Part shown: positions 44,858 to 53,883 of the stretch, piece by piece
Layout: each line of letters begins with the position of its first letter
Numbering within the stretch: position 1 is the stretch's first letter
NCBI RefSeq assembly: GCF_904848625.1
Contig: NZ_CAJHCP010000013.1
Span: 62,001 to 126,000, forward strand
Direction of reading: 5' to 3'
DNA from: Paraburkholderia metrosideri
GTDB taxonomy: Bacteria; Pseudomonadota; Gammaproteobacteria; Burkholderiales; Burkholderiaceae
DNA length: 64,000 bases
The notes under the pieces: model-generated
The model's input: the letters and a program-made list of their open reading frames with translations, nothing else
Told to the model about the DNA's origin: nothing
Database searches by the model: none
Program-made: the position numbers and the translations under genes

Positions 44858-46512
44858 AGGTTGCCAATCAAGACTTCGGGTTATCTAACTTCGAGCCAGC
44901 ACGCTGCTAACTCCGCTCTCGCAGGACCGTCTCCGTAATACGCATTACGCGTTCACCAACCTATGCAACATCGTCACGACGGTAATGCGCAGTTTCACTT
45001 ACAGATTCATTCGCGCTCAATTAAGCGCACCTTTCTATTGCCAGCCATGAACCGCTTTCGAACGGCTTAAAGTACTGCCAGTCGCGCCTCTTTGGTGGAC
45101 CTTCTTGTCGATCTGTATTCCTATACAACACCGCGTCATTGATCGGCATGAAAAACACCTCTCTACCAAGCGTAGCTTGTGTCTCATTCATGCAATACGA
45201 GCTCTTGAGGCGTGGGCAAATGCCGGTTCCAGCGCAATGACTGGAACAAGCATGCACCTGCAACTGAACGCAACACTGCATCAAAAGCATTGCCATATTT
45301 CAACCAGATTACTCTGCAGAAATAGGCGAACTGGGAACGGCGCAATTGGAACGGCGAAAGGCGGCCCCGATACAACCCACATGCTCATTTCTAGTGGCAC
45401 AAAATTGTTATACCAATTATATTTTTCTACTCCGCGAGTATTCGTCTTACTTCGGATTCGATACGGCAGAATGAATCCGACCAGCACAAGCAGAGTCCGC
45501 TGCAGTGAGCAGGCCAGACGTCGTGCTGGAATAGTTTTACGCGAAGCGCCCCAAACCTAAGACCTCTCGATCTCGTTTTCGAATCTTTGTCTAGTTGTGT
45601 CGGAGAATATCTCAACTAGAAATATCCGTCGACACGCATTGGCCGATTGCGCATAACAGTTGGCTCTTCTTGACGGCGTTGTCGAGTAAGAAGTTCAGAC
45701 CGAGTCCAGGCGCCTGAGTAACAAATACTTGTGCTCTCAACTATAGAGCGACGGGACCATCGCCCGCTCTGCGAGGTGGCGCCTCCTCATTCCCCGCTAT
45801 TTTTTTTCACCAGCGTGACGTCAACATCACCCAGAAAGATGTGGGTGCAACGAACATCTCCGGATTTCAGCCCTGGAACAATTCATCGCTCGATAGATCG
45901 ACGGTCCTGCTCGACAATGTTGTTCATATAGCGGTCCAACAAATCGCGCCTTTCGTTTCATCGCCGCCGGCTGCCGTCCGCGCGTATTGTGTCGCCGAAG
46001 CAGCATCTCCAGCGGCCGCAGACGTTTTGAATTCACTACGTTCAAGTCGAGCCATCGACCTGAACGATGCGCCATCACCAGTCCCAGGAGACACGGACTT
46101 AGCGGATAGCGAGGCTGTTCGAGCACATTGCGCATATCCGCATTCAAGCGCGCCATCGTCGATCAGATCTTCCGCTTCCGCTGAGCAACGAGAACCGCTC
46201 GCTCCACCGCGACAGAGCCATCTCATTTGTGTATTGAGAGCGGTATCGCACATATACCGTTTCGGTTCGGGATCTATGATCCGAACGAACCCTATTAGGG
46301 CGCGCTCTTCGTACTTCTTTGCGTGTAAAGCGTTCACGTCGCGGGGCCGTCCGCGAATGTCTGTCCTGTGAGTTTTTCCACGATCCCGCAGCGCGCCATG
46401 GGATCGATTTAACCACTGTGTAGCATTTTTCGGCATAGCTGAGTGCCGCTTCCGTGCGGTTTAGCCGCCAGCGCGACACGCCGGTAGAATGCGCGACGTA
46501 TTGGGGCTATGA
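44858..46512. other. 1.65-kb gene-poor divergent region
   Basis: Lower in GC than its surroundings and without a recognisable gene apart from one possible small protein (45021-45149). It separates the exopolysaccharide operon (minus) from the ligase/ACP/hydrolase cassette (plus), so it should hold both promoters. Long frames at about 45827-46436 on both strands overlap each other and match no family I know. Confidence 0.45.
45021..45149 (-). CDS. Possible 42-residue small protein
   Basis: An ATG at 45149 is preceded by AGAGGTG six bases upstream, a better Shine-Dalgarno than many real genes here. The product starts Met-Pro-Ile-Asn-Asp-Ala-Val and contains Pro-Pro-Lys-Arg-Arg-Asp-Trp-Gln-Tyr-Phe; it is soluble and rich in charged and aromatic residues, with no similarity I recognise. 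Only the ribosome site and residue make-up support it. Confidence 0.3.
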   Translation of the reverse strand: MPINDAVLYRNTDRQEGPPKRRDWQYFKPFESGSWLAIERCA

Positions 46513-48138
46513 ATGCTGGATTCCTTCTTCTTCGATACTGCCGCAAACGAGCCGAACCGGCCCGCGCTGTGGGTCGATGAACGCTTGTATTCTTACGAGG
46601 ACATTGCGTTACGGGCGCGCCGGGTCGCAGCAGGATTAACGGCCACTTTGCCGCTGGGTCAGGCGAGGCGTTGCCTACTGTTCGCGCACCGCAGCGTGGC
46701 CGCGTACGTCGGCTTGCTGGGTATCCTCAAGGCCGGTTTCGCCTATGTCCCGCTCAATCCGAACACGCCAGCAGCACGCATCGCAGCCGTGATTGCACAG
46801 TCAGGCGCGCCTTTGCTGCTGGTCGATCGTCGTTGCGCCGTGTTGCTCAACCAAGTACTGCCGCTGCTCGATGTATGCCCCGCTATCTTCCCGATCGACG
46901 GTGAAGAAGATGGCAATTCAGATGTAGATCAAGACTCCACGGAAATGCACCGTGACCGCGGGGAAGCGCTCGTCAACGCAATGACGAAACTACCGTCTCA
47001 TTCGCTTATTGCGGACACCGCCGCACCCCGCTCGCAGCATGATCAAGCCTACGTGCTGTTCACGTCAGGCTCGACTGGCGCGCCCAAAGGCGTGCCGATC
47101 TCGCATGCAAACGCTTGCTCCTATGTAGCGGCCCAAGTGCAGTTGTTGGGGAAGCTGCCAAACGCGCGGTACGCGCAGTTTTCCGAGCTTTCCTTCGATC
47201 CCTCTGTGCACGACATGTTCGTGTGCTGGGCGAACGGCGCTTGCCTGTATGTGCCGAAGACCGTCGAGCCGATCTATAACGCGGCCTTCATCAAGCGGCA
47301 CGCGATTACGCATTGGACCAGTGTGCCTTCGGTTGCCGCGTTCATGCAGCAGTTGCGCAAGCTGTCGGCGAATGAGTTTCCGAGCCTGCGCGTGACTCAG
47401 TTCGGCGGCGAGCCGTTGCAGCGCTGGCTGGTGCAGGCGTGGCTGCTCGCCGCTCCGAATAGCCGCATCGTGAACTTGTATGGACCGACCGAAGCTACGG
47501 TCGCGTGCAGCACTTTTGAAGTAACACCTGAGTTTCTCGCAGATCCGCAGCACACGTCGATGCCGCTTGGCGAACCGTTGCCGGGCATGGAAATGCTGAT
47601 CGTCGACGCCGACCTTGAACCGGTAGCGGCTGGCGTGAACGGCGAACTGCTGATAGGTGGTCCGCAAGTCGCGGCCGGTTATCTGGCACCCGACGAACCC
47701 GGCAACCGGCGTTTCGTTTCGGCCCACTATCCTGGCCGGAACGCAACACGCTGGTATCGCAGCGCCGACGTGGGACGCGAGGTAGCCGGTCAGGGTATCG
47801 TGTTTCAAGGCAGGTTGGACACGCAGATAAAGATTCATGGCAACCGGATCGAACTCGAAGAAGTCGAGCATGTCGTTCGGGGATGCAGCGGGGCGGCGCT
47901 TTGCGCGGTGATCGCCTGGCCTGTCGATGAAGCGGGCCGCGCGGGCGGTCTAATCGCATTCGTCACGCACGCGCAGAACGACACCATAAACATTCTGCAA
48001 GCGTGCCGCCAACGTCTGCCGGCTTATGCCGTTCCACAGCGGATCATCATACTCGAGACGCTCCCTCTTAACGTCAACGGAAAGATTGATCGAAGGGCAC
48101 TCGTTGCGCAGTGTGTAACCGGTGATGTGCTGATCTGA
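46513..48138 (+). CDS. Stand-alone AMP-forming ligase / adenylation-domain protein
   Basis: 541 residues. Adenylation-domain motifs are in order: Phe-Thr-Ser-Gly-Ser-Thr-Gly-Ala-Pro-Lys-Gly (A3), Tyr-Gly-Pro-Thr-Glu-Ala-Thr-Val (A5), Trp-Tyr-Arg-Ser-Ala-Asp-Val-Gly in place of the usual Arg-Thr-Gly-Asp (A7), Gly-Arg-Leu-Asp-Thr-Gln-Ile-Lys-Ile-His-Gly (A8) and Asn-Val-Asn-Gly-Lys-Ile-Asp (A10). Next comes a free acyl carrier protein, so it probably loads an amino or other acid onto that carrier. It resembles DltA-type and exosortase-A-associated ligases. It is divergent from the exopolysaccharide operon. Confidence 0.88.
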   Translation: MLDSFFFDTAANEPNRPALWVDERLYSYEDIALRARRVAAGLTATLPLGQARRCLLFAHRSVAAYVGLLGILKAGFAYVPLNPNTPAARIAAVIAQSGAPLLLVDRRCAVLLNQVLPLLDVCPAIFPIDGEEDGNSDVDQDSTEMHRDRGEALVNAMTKLPSHSLIADTAAPRSQHDQAYVLFTSGSTGAPKGVPISHANACSYVAAQVQLLGKLPNARYAQFSELSFDPSVHDMFVCWANGACLYVPKTVEPIYNAAFIKRHAITHWTSVPSVAAFMQQLRKLSANEFPSLRVTQFGGEPLQRWLVQAWLLAAPNSRIVNLYGPTEATVACSTFEVTPEFLADPQHTSMPLGEPLPGMEMLIVDADLEPVAAGVNGELLIGGPQVAAGYLAPDEPGNRRFVSAHYPGRNATRWYRSADVGREVAGQGIVFQGRLDTQIKIHGNRIELEEVEHVVRGCSGAALCAVIAWPVDEAGRAGGLIAFVTHAQNDTINILQACRQRLPAYAVPQRIIILETLPLNVNGKIDRRALVAQCVTGDVLI

Positions 48139-48219
48139 ATCCGACCTGGCAAGCGCGTGTCCGCCACGCTATGACGACCGAAACCGAGCGGGAGAATTGA
48201 AGTATCGCGGGGGTAAAAA

Positions 48220-48480
48220 ATGAATGCACACGTACGCCGTATTTTGCAGGAAACCGCCTGTCTCGACGTACCGGTAGACACGCTTACCGATCACGACGAT
48301 CTCTTCGCTGCGGGCTTGTCGTCGCTCGGCACGATTCGCGTGATGATGGCGATCGAGGAGGCTTTTTCAATCCAGATTCCCGACGCGATGATTACGCACG
48401 ATCTGTTTCAAAGCATTGATGCACTCACGAACGTAATCACGCAGATCATATCGGATGATTCGATTGCAACGCGTACTTGA
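48220..48480 (+). CDS. Acyl carrier protein
   Basis: 86 residues, a single four-helix carrier domain. The phosphopantetheine site is Ser35 in Asp-Leu-Phe-Ala-Ala-Gly-Leu-Ser-Ser-Leu-Gly; the usual Asp-Ser pair is Ser-Ser here, as in some Dlt-like carriers. The second helix Met-Met-Ala-Ile-Glu-Glu-Ala-Phe and Ile-Pro-Asp follow the family pattern. GGGGG precedes the ATG. It is the predicted partner of the upstream ligase. Confidence 0.88.
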   Translation: MNAHVRRILQETACLDVPVDTLTDHDDLFAAGLSSLGTIRVMMAIEEAFSIQIPDAMITHDLFQSIDALTNVITQIISDDSIATRT

Positions 48481-50308
48481 CATGGCGCCGCGGCAACACG
48501 TCGTGACGACTTCGCCCACCATGACGCCGGTCATATTCGACGGTTGTTTCGGATGGCTCCACCGTCCTGCGGATAGGCAGCCTGAGTTGGGAATAGTGCT
48601 GTGCAACCCGTTCGGCTACGAAGCGCTGTGTATCTACCGCGGCTGGCGTGAGCTAGCGGAGGCGCTCGCCGCGCGCGGCATCGCCGTGCTGCGCTTCGAC
48701 TACCCCGGGACCGGTGATTCAAGCGGTAAGGAATGCGATTCGCAGCGTTTACGCGCGTGGCTCGACAGTATCAAGATGGCCACCGCGCGGTTGCGCGCCG
48801 AAACGGGCGTGACGCGACTGGGCCTGTGCGGGCTGCGTCTCGGCGCGACGCTCGCAGCGCTGGCCGCGGAAGAACTCGGCGGGGTGGACAGCCTCGTGAT
48901 GCTGATGCCGGTGATTTCCGGAAGAAACTATATCCGTGAGCTGGTACTTCAGCATCAGAGCTGGCTCCACGCACAACAGGTACCCGAACTCAAACTCGAT
49001 GCGGAGCCGTTGCACACCGTCGGCGCTCACGGCTTCCGGCTCTATCCCGACACGCTTGAAATGCTCCATAGCGTTGATCTCGAACGCGGTACCCAACGTC
49101 TCGCGCGGCGCGTACTACTACACGATCTCAACGAAAGCACGCGCGTGAAGCGGCTGGCCGCGCATTACCAGACGCAGGACGCTCAAACGGATGTGAAGTG
49201 GTTCGGCGAGTACGCCAAGTTCTTGCTCGATCCTAGCTACAGCCAGACACCGGTCAAAGCGTTCGACAACGTGCTCGAATGGTTCGGCGTAGCCGGTGTC
49301 ACGAGAAACGAGCCGGCGGTTGAGATGCTTGCGAGTGCAAGCAACGCCGTCATTGAATTCGCGGATGGGCGCGAAACGCCCGTGGTGTTCGACGGAAATC
49401 GCTATGCCGGCGTGTTCTGTCAGCCATTGCGCGCGCTCGAAGGCGCGCCGGCTGTGCTATTTGTCAACACAGGAGGCGTGCACAGGATCGGCGACGGCCG
49501 CTTTACGGTGCTGATGGCCCGCCGTCTGGCGGCGCAAGGGATTGCCTCGTTGCGCATGGACCTCAGCGGCCTCGGCGATAGTCTGCGCCGCAACGATACG
49601 TTGTCGCTCAATGCGGTGTACGCCCGATTCGCAGTCGCGGACGCGAGAGCCGGCGTCGATTGGCTGGCAGCGGCGGGCTACCCGAAGATCGTGATGTTCG
49701 GTGTGTGCAGCGGCGCCTATGTCAGCCTGCACACAGCACTCACTCACTCTGCTGTAGTGGGATGCGCCGCCGTCAATCTGCCGTTTTTCATCTGGGACCG
49801 GGCTCGAACCCGGCACGTCGCGCCGAGTGTCGTGTATAGACAGGCCATGCGCAATCCGCGCAAGTGGTTGCGCCTGCTGACCGGGCGGGTGAAAGGCAGA
49901 GCGATCACAGCCGAGCTCACGCGACGCCTTGTCGCACGCATGGCGGCTCGTGCCGGTACGGCACTCGAACAGCTAATTGGTCATCACACACCTGGTGGGG
50001 CGGTCCGCAAGCTCATGATTGAACTCGAGCGCAGGGGGGTCCATACGTCGCTCATGTACGGTCCGATCGACGAGGGGCTGGAAGAGCTGGAAATCCATTT
50101 CGGACCCAACGGTAGTCGATTGAAAAATCTGGCCCACGTTGCCACTACCGTCGTCGACACGGTCGATCACGCGCTCTTTTCGTGCGCGGCACGTGATGCG
50201 GTGATGGCGCGATTCGAAGCGTTTTTGCGCGAGCGTGTGCTGAATGGAAGGCGCGAAACCGTCGCAACGAATCTCGGTTTGTGCGTTGCTCCCACGCAGC
50301 AACGTTGA
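48455..50308 (+). CDS. Tandem alpha/beta-hydrolase-fold protein, exosortase-A-hydrolase-like
   Basis: 617 residues if started at 48455 inside the carrier gene; 48482 is an alternative, and neither has a good Shine-Dalgarno, so translational coupling is likely. There are two related hydrolase domains: about 20-230 (Val-Leu-Arg-Phe-Asp-Tyr-Pro-Gly-Thr-Gly-Asp-Ser) and about 295-600 (Ser-Leu-Arg-Met-Asp-Leu-Ser-Gly-Leu-Gly-Asp-Ser). The nucleophile elbow GxSxG is Gly-Leu-Arg-Leu-Gly (126-130) in the first and Gly-Val-Cys-Ser-Gly (416-420) in the second, so neither has the normal serine. The exosortase-A-associated hydrolases 1 and 2 have similar elbows but are separate proteins. Thioesterase or acyl-transfer work on the carrier is an inference. 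Confidence 0.75.
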   Translation: MIRLQRVLDMAPRQHVVTTSPTMTPVIFDGCFGWLHRPADRQPELGIVLCNPFGYEALCIYRGWRELAEALAARGIAVLRFDYPGTGDSSGKECDSQRLRAWLDSIKMATARLRAETGVTRLGLCGLRLGATLAALAAEELGGVDSLVMLMPVISGRNYIRELVLQHQSWLHAQQVPELKLDAEPLHTVGAHGFRLYPDTLEMLHSVDLERGTQRLARRVLLHDLNESTRVKRLAAHYQTQDAQTDVKWFGEYAKFLLDPSYSQTPVKAFDNVLEWFGVAGVTRNEPAVEMLASASNAVIEFADGRETPVVFDGNRYAGVFCQPLRALEGAPAVLFVNTGGVHRIGDGRFTVLMARRLAAQGIASLRMDLSGLGDSLRRNDTLSLNAVYARFAVADARAGVDWLAAAGYPKIVMFGVCSGAYVSLHTALTHSAVVGCAAVNLPFFIWDRARTRHVAPSVVYRQAMRNPRKWLRLLTGRVKGRAITAELTRRLVARMAARAGTALEQLIGHHTPGGAVRKLMIELERRGVHTSLMYGPIDEGLEELEIHFGPNGSRLKNLAHVATTVVDTVDHALFSCAARDAVMARFEAFLRERVLNGRRETVATNLGLCVAPTQQR

Positions 50309-50770
50309 GTTGAAAGGCGGCACGGCACCTTATTGGGTACGCGTCGGGGCCGTCTTGACGCCAACCCAGTGAGGCACAGTACGCACCCTGCGTACGGAAT
50401 CGGCACTGCGCATCGAGTCGATGAATAGCGGACTCGTGAACTGCCACGAGAGCCGTATCGCGCTAATTATTAGAACCTTTCCAGGAATGGTGGGGTAGTA
50501 CCTGCCTCGCAGCAGGCACACATAATCCGCCTTGCGAGGCGGCCTGTTATATCGGCTTTCAGCGTGCTTCCTCATGAGCTCCGTGCTGCATCAGCGAAGC
50601 GCGCGGCGAGGACTTTCTTCAGGTAGCCGTGACGAAGTGCGACTCTTTTCGCGGCTACTGAGCGATACCCGCGCAGATACGCGCGTTGTCAGCCGAACGA
50701 ACCCACCCACAGGAATAATCAGCGTGGAGTTCATCGCGCCGAAAACGCGTGCGTCCATGGTTGTGCTCCG
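50309..50770. other. Intergenic region between convergent hydrolase and gmd
   Basis: No recognisable gene. It contains the hairpin pair at 50501-50542. A short minus-strand frame starting at 50758 has no clear identity. Confidence 0.4.
50501..50542. terminator. Two hairpins with an alternative long-range pairing
   Basis: CCTGC-N6-GCAGG (50501-50516) and CCGCCT-TGCG-AGGCGG (50527-50542) can each fold alone. Alternatively GCCTCGCA (50504-50511) pairs perfectly with TGCGAGGC (50533-50540), so the structures exclude each other. Between convergent genes the simplest role is bidirectional termination. Confidence 0.4.
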
Positions 50771-51898
50771 TCACTCGTGACGTTCCAGCGCCTTGAAACC
50801 GGCCAGCGTGACGAGCGCATCACGTCGCGCGATCTGATAGTCGGACAGCACCATTTCCCTGACGAGGCTTTCGAACGACGTCGTCGGTTGCCAGCCGAGC
50901 TTATGATGCGCCTTCGACGGATCGCCGAGCAGCGTTTCCACTTCCGTCGGCCGGAAGTAGCGCGAATCCACGCGCACGATCACGTCGCCGGGTTGCACAC
51001 GTATTTCATTCGGGCGACGGCGTTCGACAGCATCGACGATGCCCACTTCATGCACGCCACTGCCCTCAAAGCGCACGATGATGCCCAGTTCGGCCGCCGC
51101 GCGCTGGACGAATTCCCGAACGCTATATTGCTCGCCTGTCGCGATCACGAAGTCTTCGGGGTGCTCCTGCTGGAGCATCATCCATTGCATTTCGACGTAG
51201 TCACGCGCATGCCCCCAATCGCGCAGCGCAGAAAGATTGCCGAGATAAAGCTCATCCTGCAAATCCACCGCAATGCGCGCAATGGCGCGCGTGATCTTGC
51301 GCGTGACGAACGTTTCGCCGCGCACAGGCGACTCGTGATTAAACAGAATGCCGTTGCAAGCGTAGATCCCGTACGCTTCACGGTAGTTGACCGTCGTCCA
51401 GTAAGCGAACAGTTTGGCGACGGCGTACGGGCTGCGCGGATAAAAAGGCGTCGTCTCGCGCTGCGGCACTTCCTGCACGAGGCCGTAGAGTTCCGAGGTC
51501 GACGCCTGATAGAAACGCGTCTTTTTCTCCAGCCCGCAGATACGGATCGCTTCGAGCAGACGCAGCGTGCCAAGGCCGTCGGTGTTGGCTGTGTATTCCG
51601 GCTCTTCGAACGACACTGCGACGTGACTTTGTGCAGCGAGGTTGTAGACTTCATCCGGCTCGACTTGCTGCATGATGCGCATCAGACTCGACGAATCTGT
51701 CAGGTCACCGTAATGCAATTGCAAACGCCGGTCCGGGTCATGTACATCGCGGCACAGATGATCAATCCGGTCCGTGTTGAACAACGAAGAGCGACGCTTG
51801 AGGCCATGCACCTCGTAACCTTTGTCAATCAATAGCTCTGCCAGATATGAACCATCCTGGCCTGTGACGCCAGTAATCAAGGCGACCTTTTGAGTCAT
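50771..51898 (-). CDS. gmd: GDP-mannose 4,6-dehydratase
   Basis: 375 residues of the extended short-chain dehydrogenase family. The NADP-binding Gly-Val-Thr-Gly-Gln-Asp-Gly-Ser-Tyr-Leu-Ala is at the N-terminus, then Leu-Lys-Arg-Arg-Ser-Ser, the catalytic Tyr-Ala-Val-Ala-Lys and Asn-His-Glu-Ser-Pro-x-Arg-Gly-x-x-Phe-Val-Thr-Arg-Lys, a Gmd signature. It makes GDP-4-keto-6-deoxymannose, precursor of GDP-rhamnose, GDP-fucose or related sugars, which fits the nearby exopolysaccharide locus. The start has GGAG. No reductase gene for the next step is seen here. Confidence 0.95.
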   Translation of the reverse strand: MTQKVALITGVTGQDGSYLAELLIDKGYEVHGLKRRSSLFNTDRIDHLCRDVHDPDRRLQLHYGDLTDSSSLMRIMQQVEPDEVYNLAAQSHVAVSFEEPEYTANTDGLGTLRLLEAIRICGLEKKTRFYQASTSELYGLVQEVPQRETTPFYPRSPYAVAKLFAYWTTVNYREAYGIYACNGILFNHESPVRGETFVTRKITRAIARIAVDLQDELYLGNLSALRDWGHARDYVEMQWMMLQQEHPEDFVIATGEQYSVREFVQRAAAELGIIVRFEGSGVHEVGIVDAVERRRPNEIRVQPGDVIVRVDSRYFRPTEVETLLGDPSKAHHKLGWQPTTSFESLVREMVLSDYQIARRDALVTLAGFKALERHE

Positions 51899-53023
51899 CG
51901 TATTCTCCTCTTGTTAAATGTCCTGGAATCAGCCTTTTCGGACCAATCAGACAAGAACCTTGATTAGCCCGTGACACGCTACGTAACCGTAGTAACTGCA
52001 TCGATCGCCCGAACCGATGAGCACGTGCGCTCCGGGGAGTAGCCTCAGATTCGCATCTTCTGGTACGAAACCGGATACGACGCAAAGAGATTCGACTGTC
52101 CTTTTCGAATCGTGACTCACAGTCTTACAGCGGGTTTGCATCCGGTATTTCGCGGGTGAAACTTTCATTTTTCGATTGAAAACTATTCGCAAGCCAGGGT
52201 AGGCCCGCGTCGAATACGGAAATTGATCAACTCTAGTAGCTGGTCATATCTGCTGATGCAAGCCGCTTGAGCAGGTCGCTGTCTTCACGAATGCGCGTAC
52301 AGAATCCGCATTTTTGTACGCACACCAAGCCCACGCGACGAGTCGACGTCTTGCGCGGTGACTCGTTTTTTTGCTCCCCCGACGAAGAGCGCATCGAAAC
52401 CTGAAATGACACCAGTGAAGTCCGTCAGTGCAGATGCGAATCGATGAAGACCAAGTTACGCTGCGTCGGAAGAGGACAGATCCATGGTTCTTATTTTCGG
52501 TGACGGTGGGCGATGGCTACGAGTTCATTGACTGCATCGAACGCAAAGATCTCCAACGCCGGTGATACCAGACTTGCATACGCCATGTTCTTCTCTTTTA
52601 TCTCTGTGGCGATAGATAGACGAAATTTGCGGTTCATCATAAGCACAAAAACAATTCAGGAATGGCAATGACTGAAACTGACGATGTATTGGCGAAGGTT
52701 CTGTCAGACTGATCGAGAGGAAGAAGGAAAGTAGCGTGGGAATGAAGAATTGAGTAGCCTCCCAGAGTCGCGGGGCAGGAGGTAGCTCTTAAAACAGGAG
52801 GCTGCCTTGTGACAGTTTCAAGCCTGGGCAAATCGCGGAAGGCATTAAAGCAAATGCGGCACGCAGGTCGATGAAGAGATCGCGAAACTCATCGGCGAAA
52901 CTCACCCGGTAGAACGAGACGACCGCGCCGATCAAAGCCACGAAAGCGACACTGACCGCCATTTAAACGGGCAGCCGCAGCGGTCGTCCGCCGCGCCCGC
53001 CCCCCTCGCACAAATCGAATGCC
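51899..53023. other. 1.1 kb without a supported gene
   Basis: Holds the gmd promoter at its left end. A 57-residue minus frame from about 52963 starts with a hydrophobic stretch but lacks a Shine-Dalgarno, and a minus-strand frame ending at about 52968 could be the tail of a lost gene. Neither is convincing. The right end borders the acetolactate-synthase relic. Confidence 0.4.
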
Positions 53024-53883
53024 TTAGAACATATCCGCAGGCGCCCGATGCACCGTGTCGTCCGTGTCGGAATTCCGTTCGGAGCGGGACGGAATGAACG
53101 GCCCGGTCACCATCGTCGAATAGGTTTGCCCAGGTCCCACCATAGGAAACACATCGGCGTTCTGGTCGATCATGACTTCGAGGAACGCGGGTCCTTCGAA
53201 TTTCACGAATGCCCTGAGTGCGTCCTCGAGTTCGTTCGGCGTGTCGACGCGGCGCGCGAACTCGAATCCGTCAGCCTGGGCAGCGACGACAAAATCCTTG
53301 CGGTGCAGCGACTTGTCGCTCCCGCACAGGCGTCCATCGTAAAAGAGAACATGATGTTGAACACAGGCGCTTCCTGGAATGCATCCGCGCCGATCGCCGC
53401 ACGCGGCACCTGTCCGCTGATCAGAACGACCGGCACCGAATAACCGTTGCAGTCCGCGATTGGCGTGACCGCGTTGGTCGCCCCGGGACCTGACGTCACC
53501 ATGAAAACGCCGACTTTCCCGCTGGCGCGTGCATAACCGGCGGCCATGAAACCTGCAGTCTGTTCGTTGGCCGGGACCACGAGATTGATCTGATGTGCGG
53601 GATCGTTCGCGTGCATTTCGTTGAAACGGAGAATAGCATCGTACGTTGGCAGAATGGCGCCGCCGCTATAACCGAATACGGTGTCCACGCCCTGCTCGCT
53701 CAGGACGCGCAGGATGATGTCGGCACCCGACATCGATTCATCGGCAAACGCCGGGTTCGGCAAGACTTCTAAAGCGGCATTGGGGTTCTGGATCATGACT
53801 GGCCCGCATGGAAATGCGCCGAGGTTTTCAGCGCCTGATTTGACGGATGTCCTCGAGTTATCGCGAGAAATCGGTTTGTTCAA
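53024..53883 (-). pseudogene. Acetolactate synthase large subunit, internally deleted
   Basis: The 5' part (53883 to about 53350) encodes a normal ALS N-terminus: Ser-Gly-Ala-Asp-Ile-Ile-Leu-Arg-Val-Leu, Phe-Gly-Tyr-Ser-Gly-Gly-Ala-Ile-Leu-Pro, Asn-Glu-Gln-Thr-Ala-Gly-Phe-Met-Ala and Thr-Ser-Gly-Pro-Gly-Ala-Thr-Asn, up to Gln-Glu-Ala-Pro-Val-Phe-Asn-Ile-Met. It then jumps to the C-terminus in another frame: Leu-Phe-Tyr-Asp-Gly-Arg-Leu-Cys-Gly, Glu-Leu-Glu-Asp-Ala-Leu and Pro-Ala-Phe-Leu-Glu-Val-Met-Ile-Asp. About 330 residues, including the thiamine-diphosphate half, are missing and the frame is broken. The TTG start overlaps the efflux outer-membrane gene stop. Confidence 0.85.

Noticed and set aside
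45390..45407. Possible sigma-54 promoter (TGGCAC followed by TTG) upstream of the ligase cassette
   Set aside because: Spacing between the GG and the downstream element is off by one and the GC of the -12 box is missing.
45827..46436. Overlapping frames on both strands of 110-176 codons
   Set aside because: They overlap one another, match no family I recognise and lack ribosome sites.
50777..51835. Plus-strand frame opposite gmd
   Set aside because: Antisense shadow of gmd, which has full motif support.
52790..52963. 57-residue minus-strand frame with hydrophobic N-terminus
   Set aside because: No Shine-Dalgarno and no similarity; more likely chance or a gene fragment.
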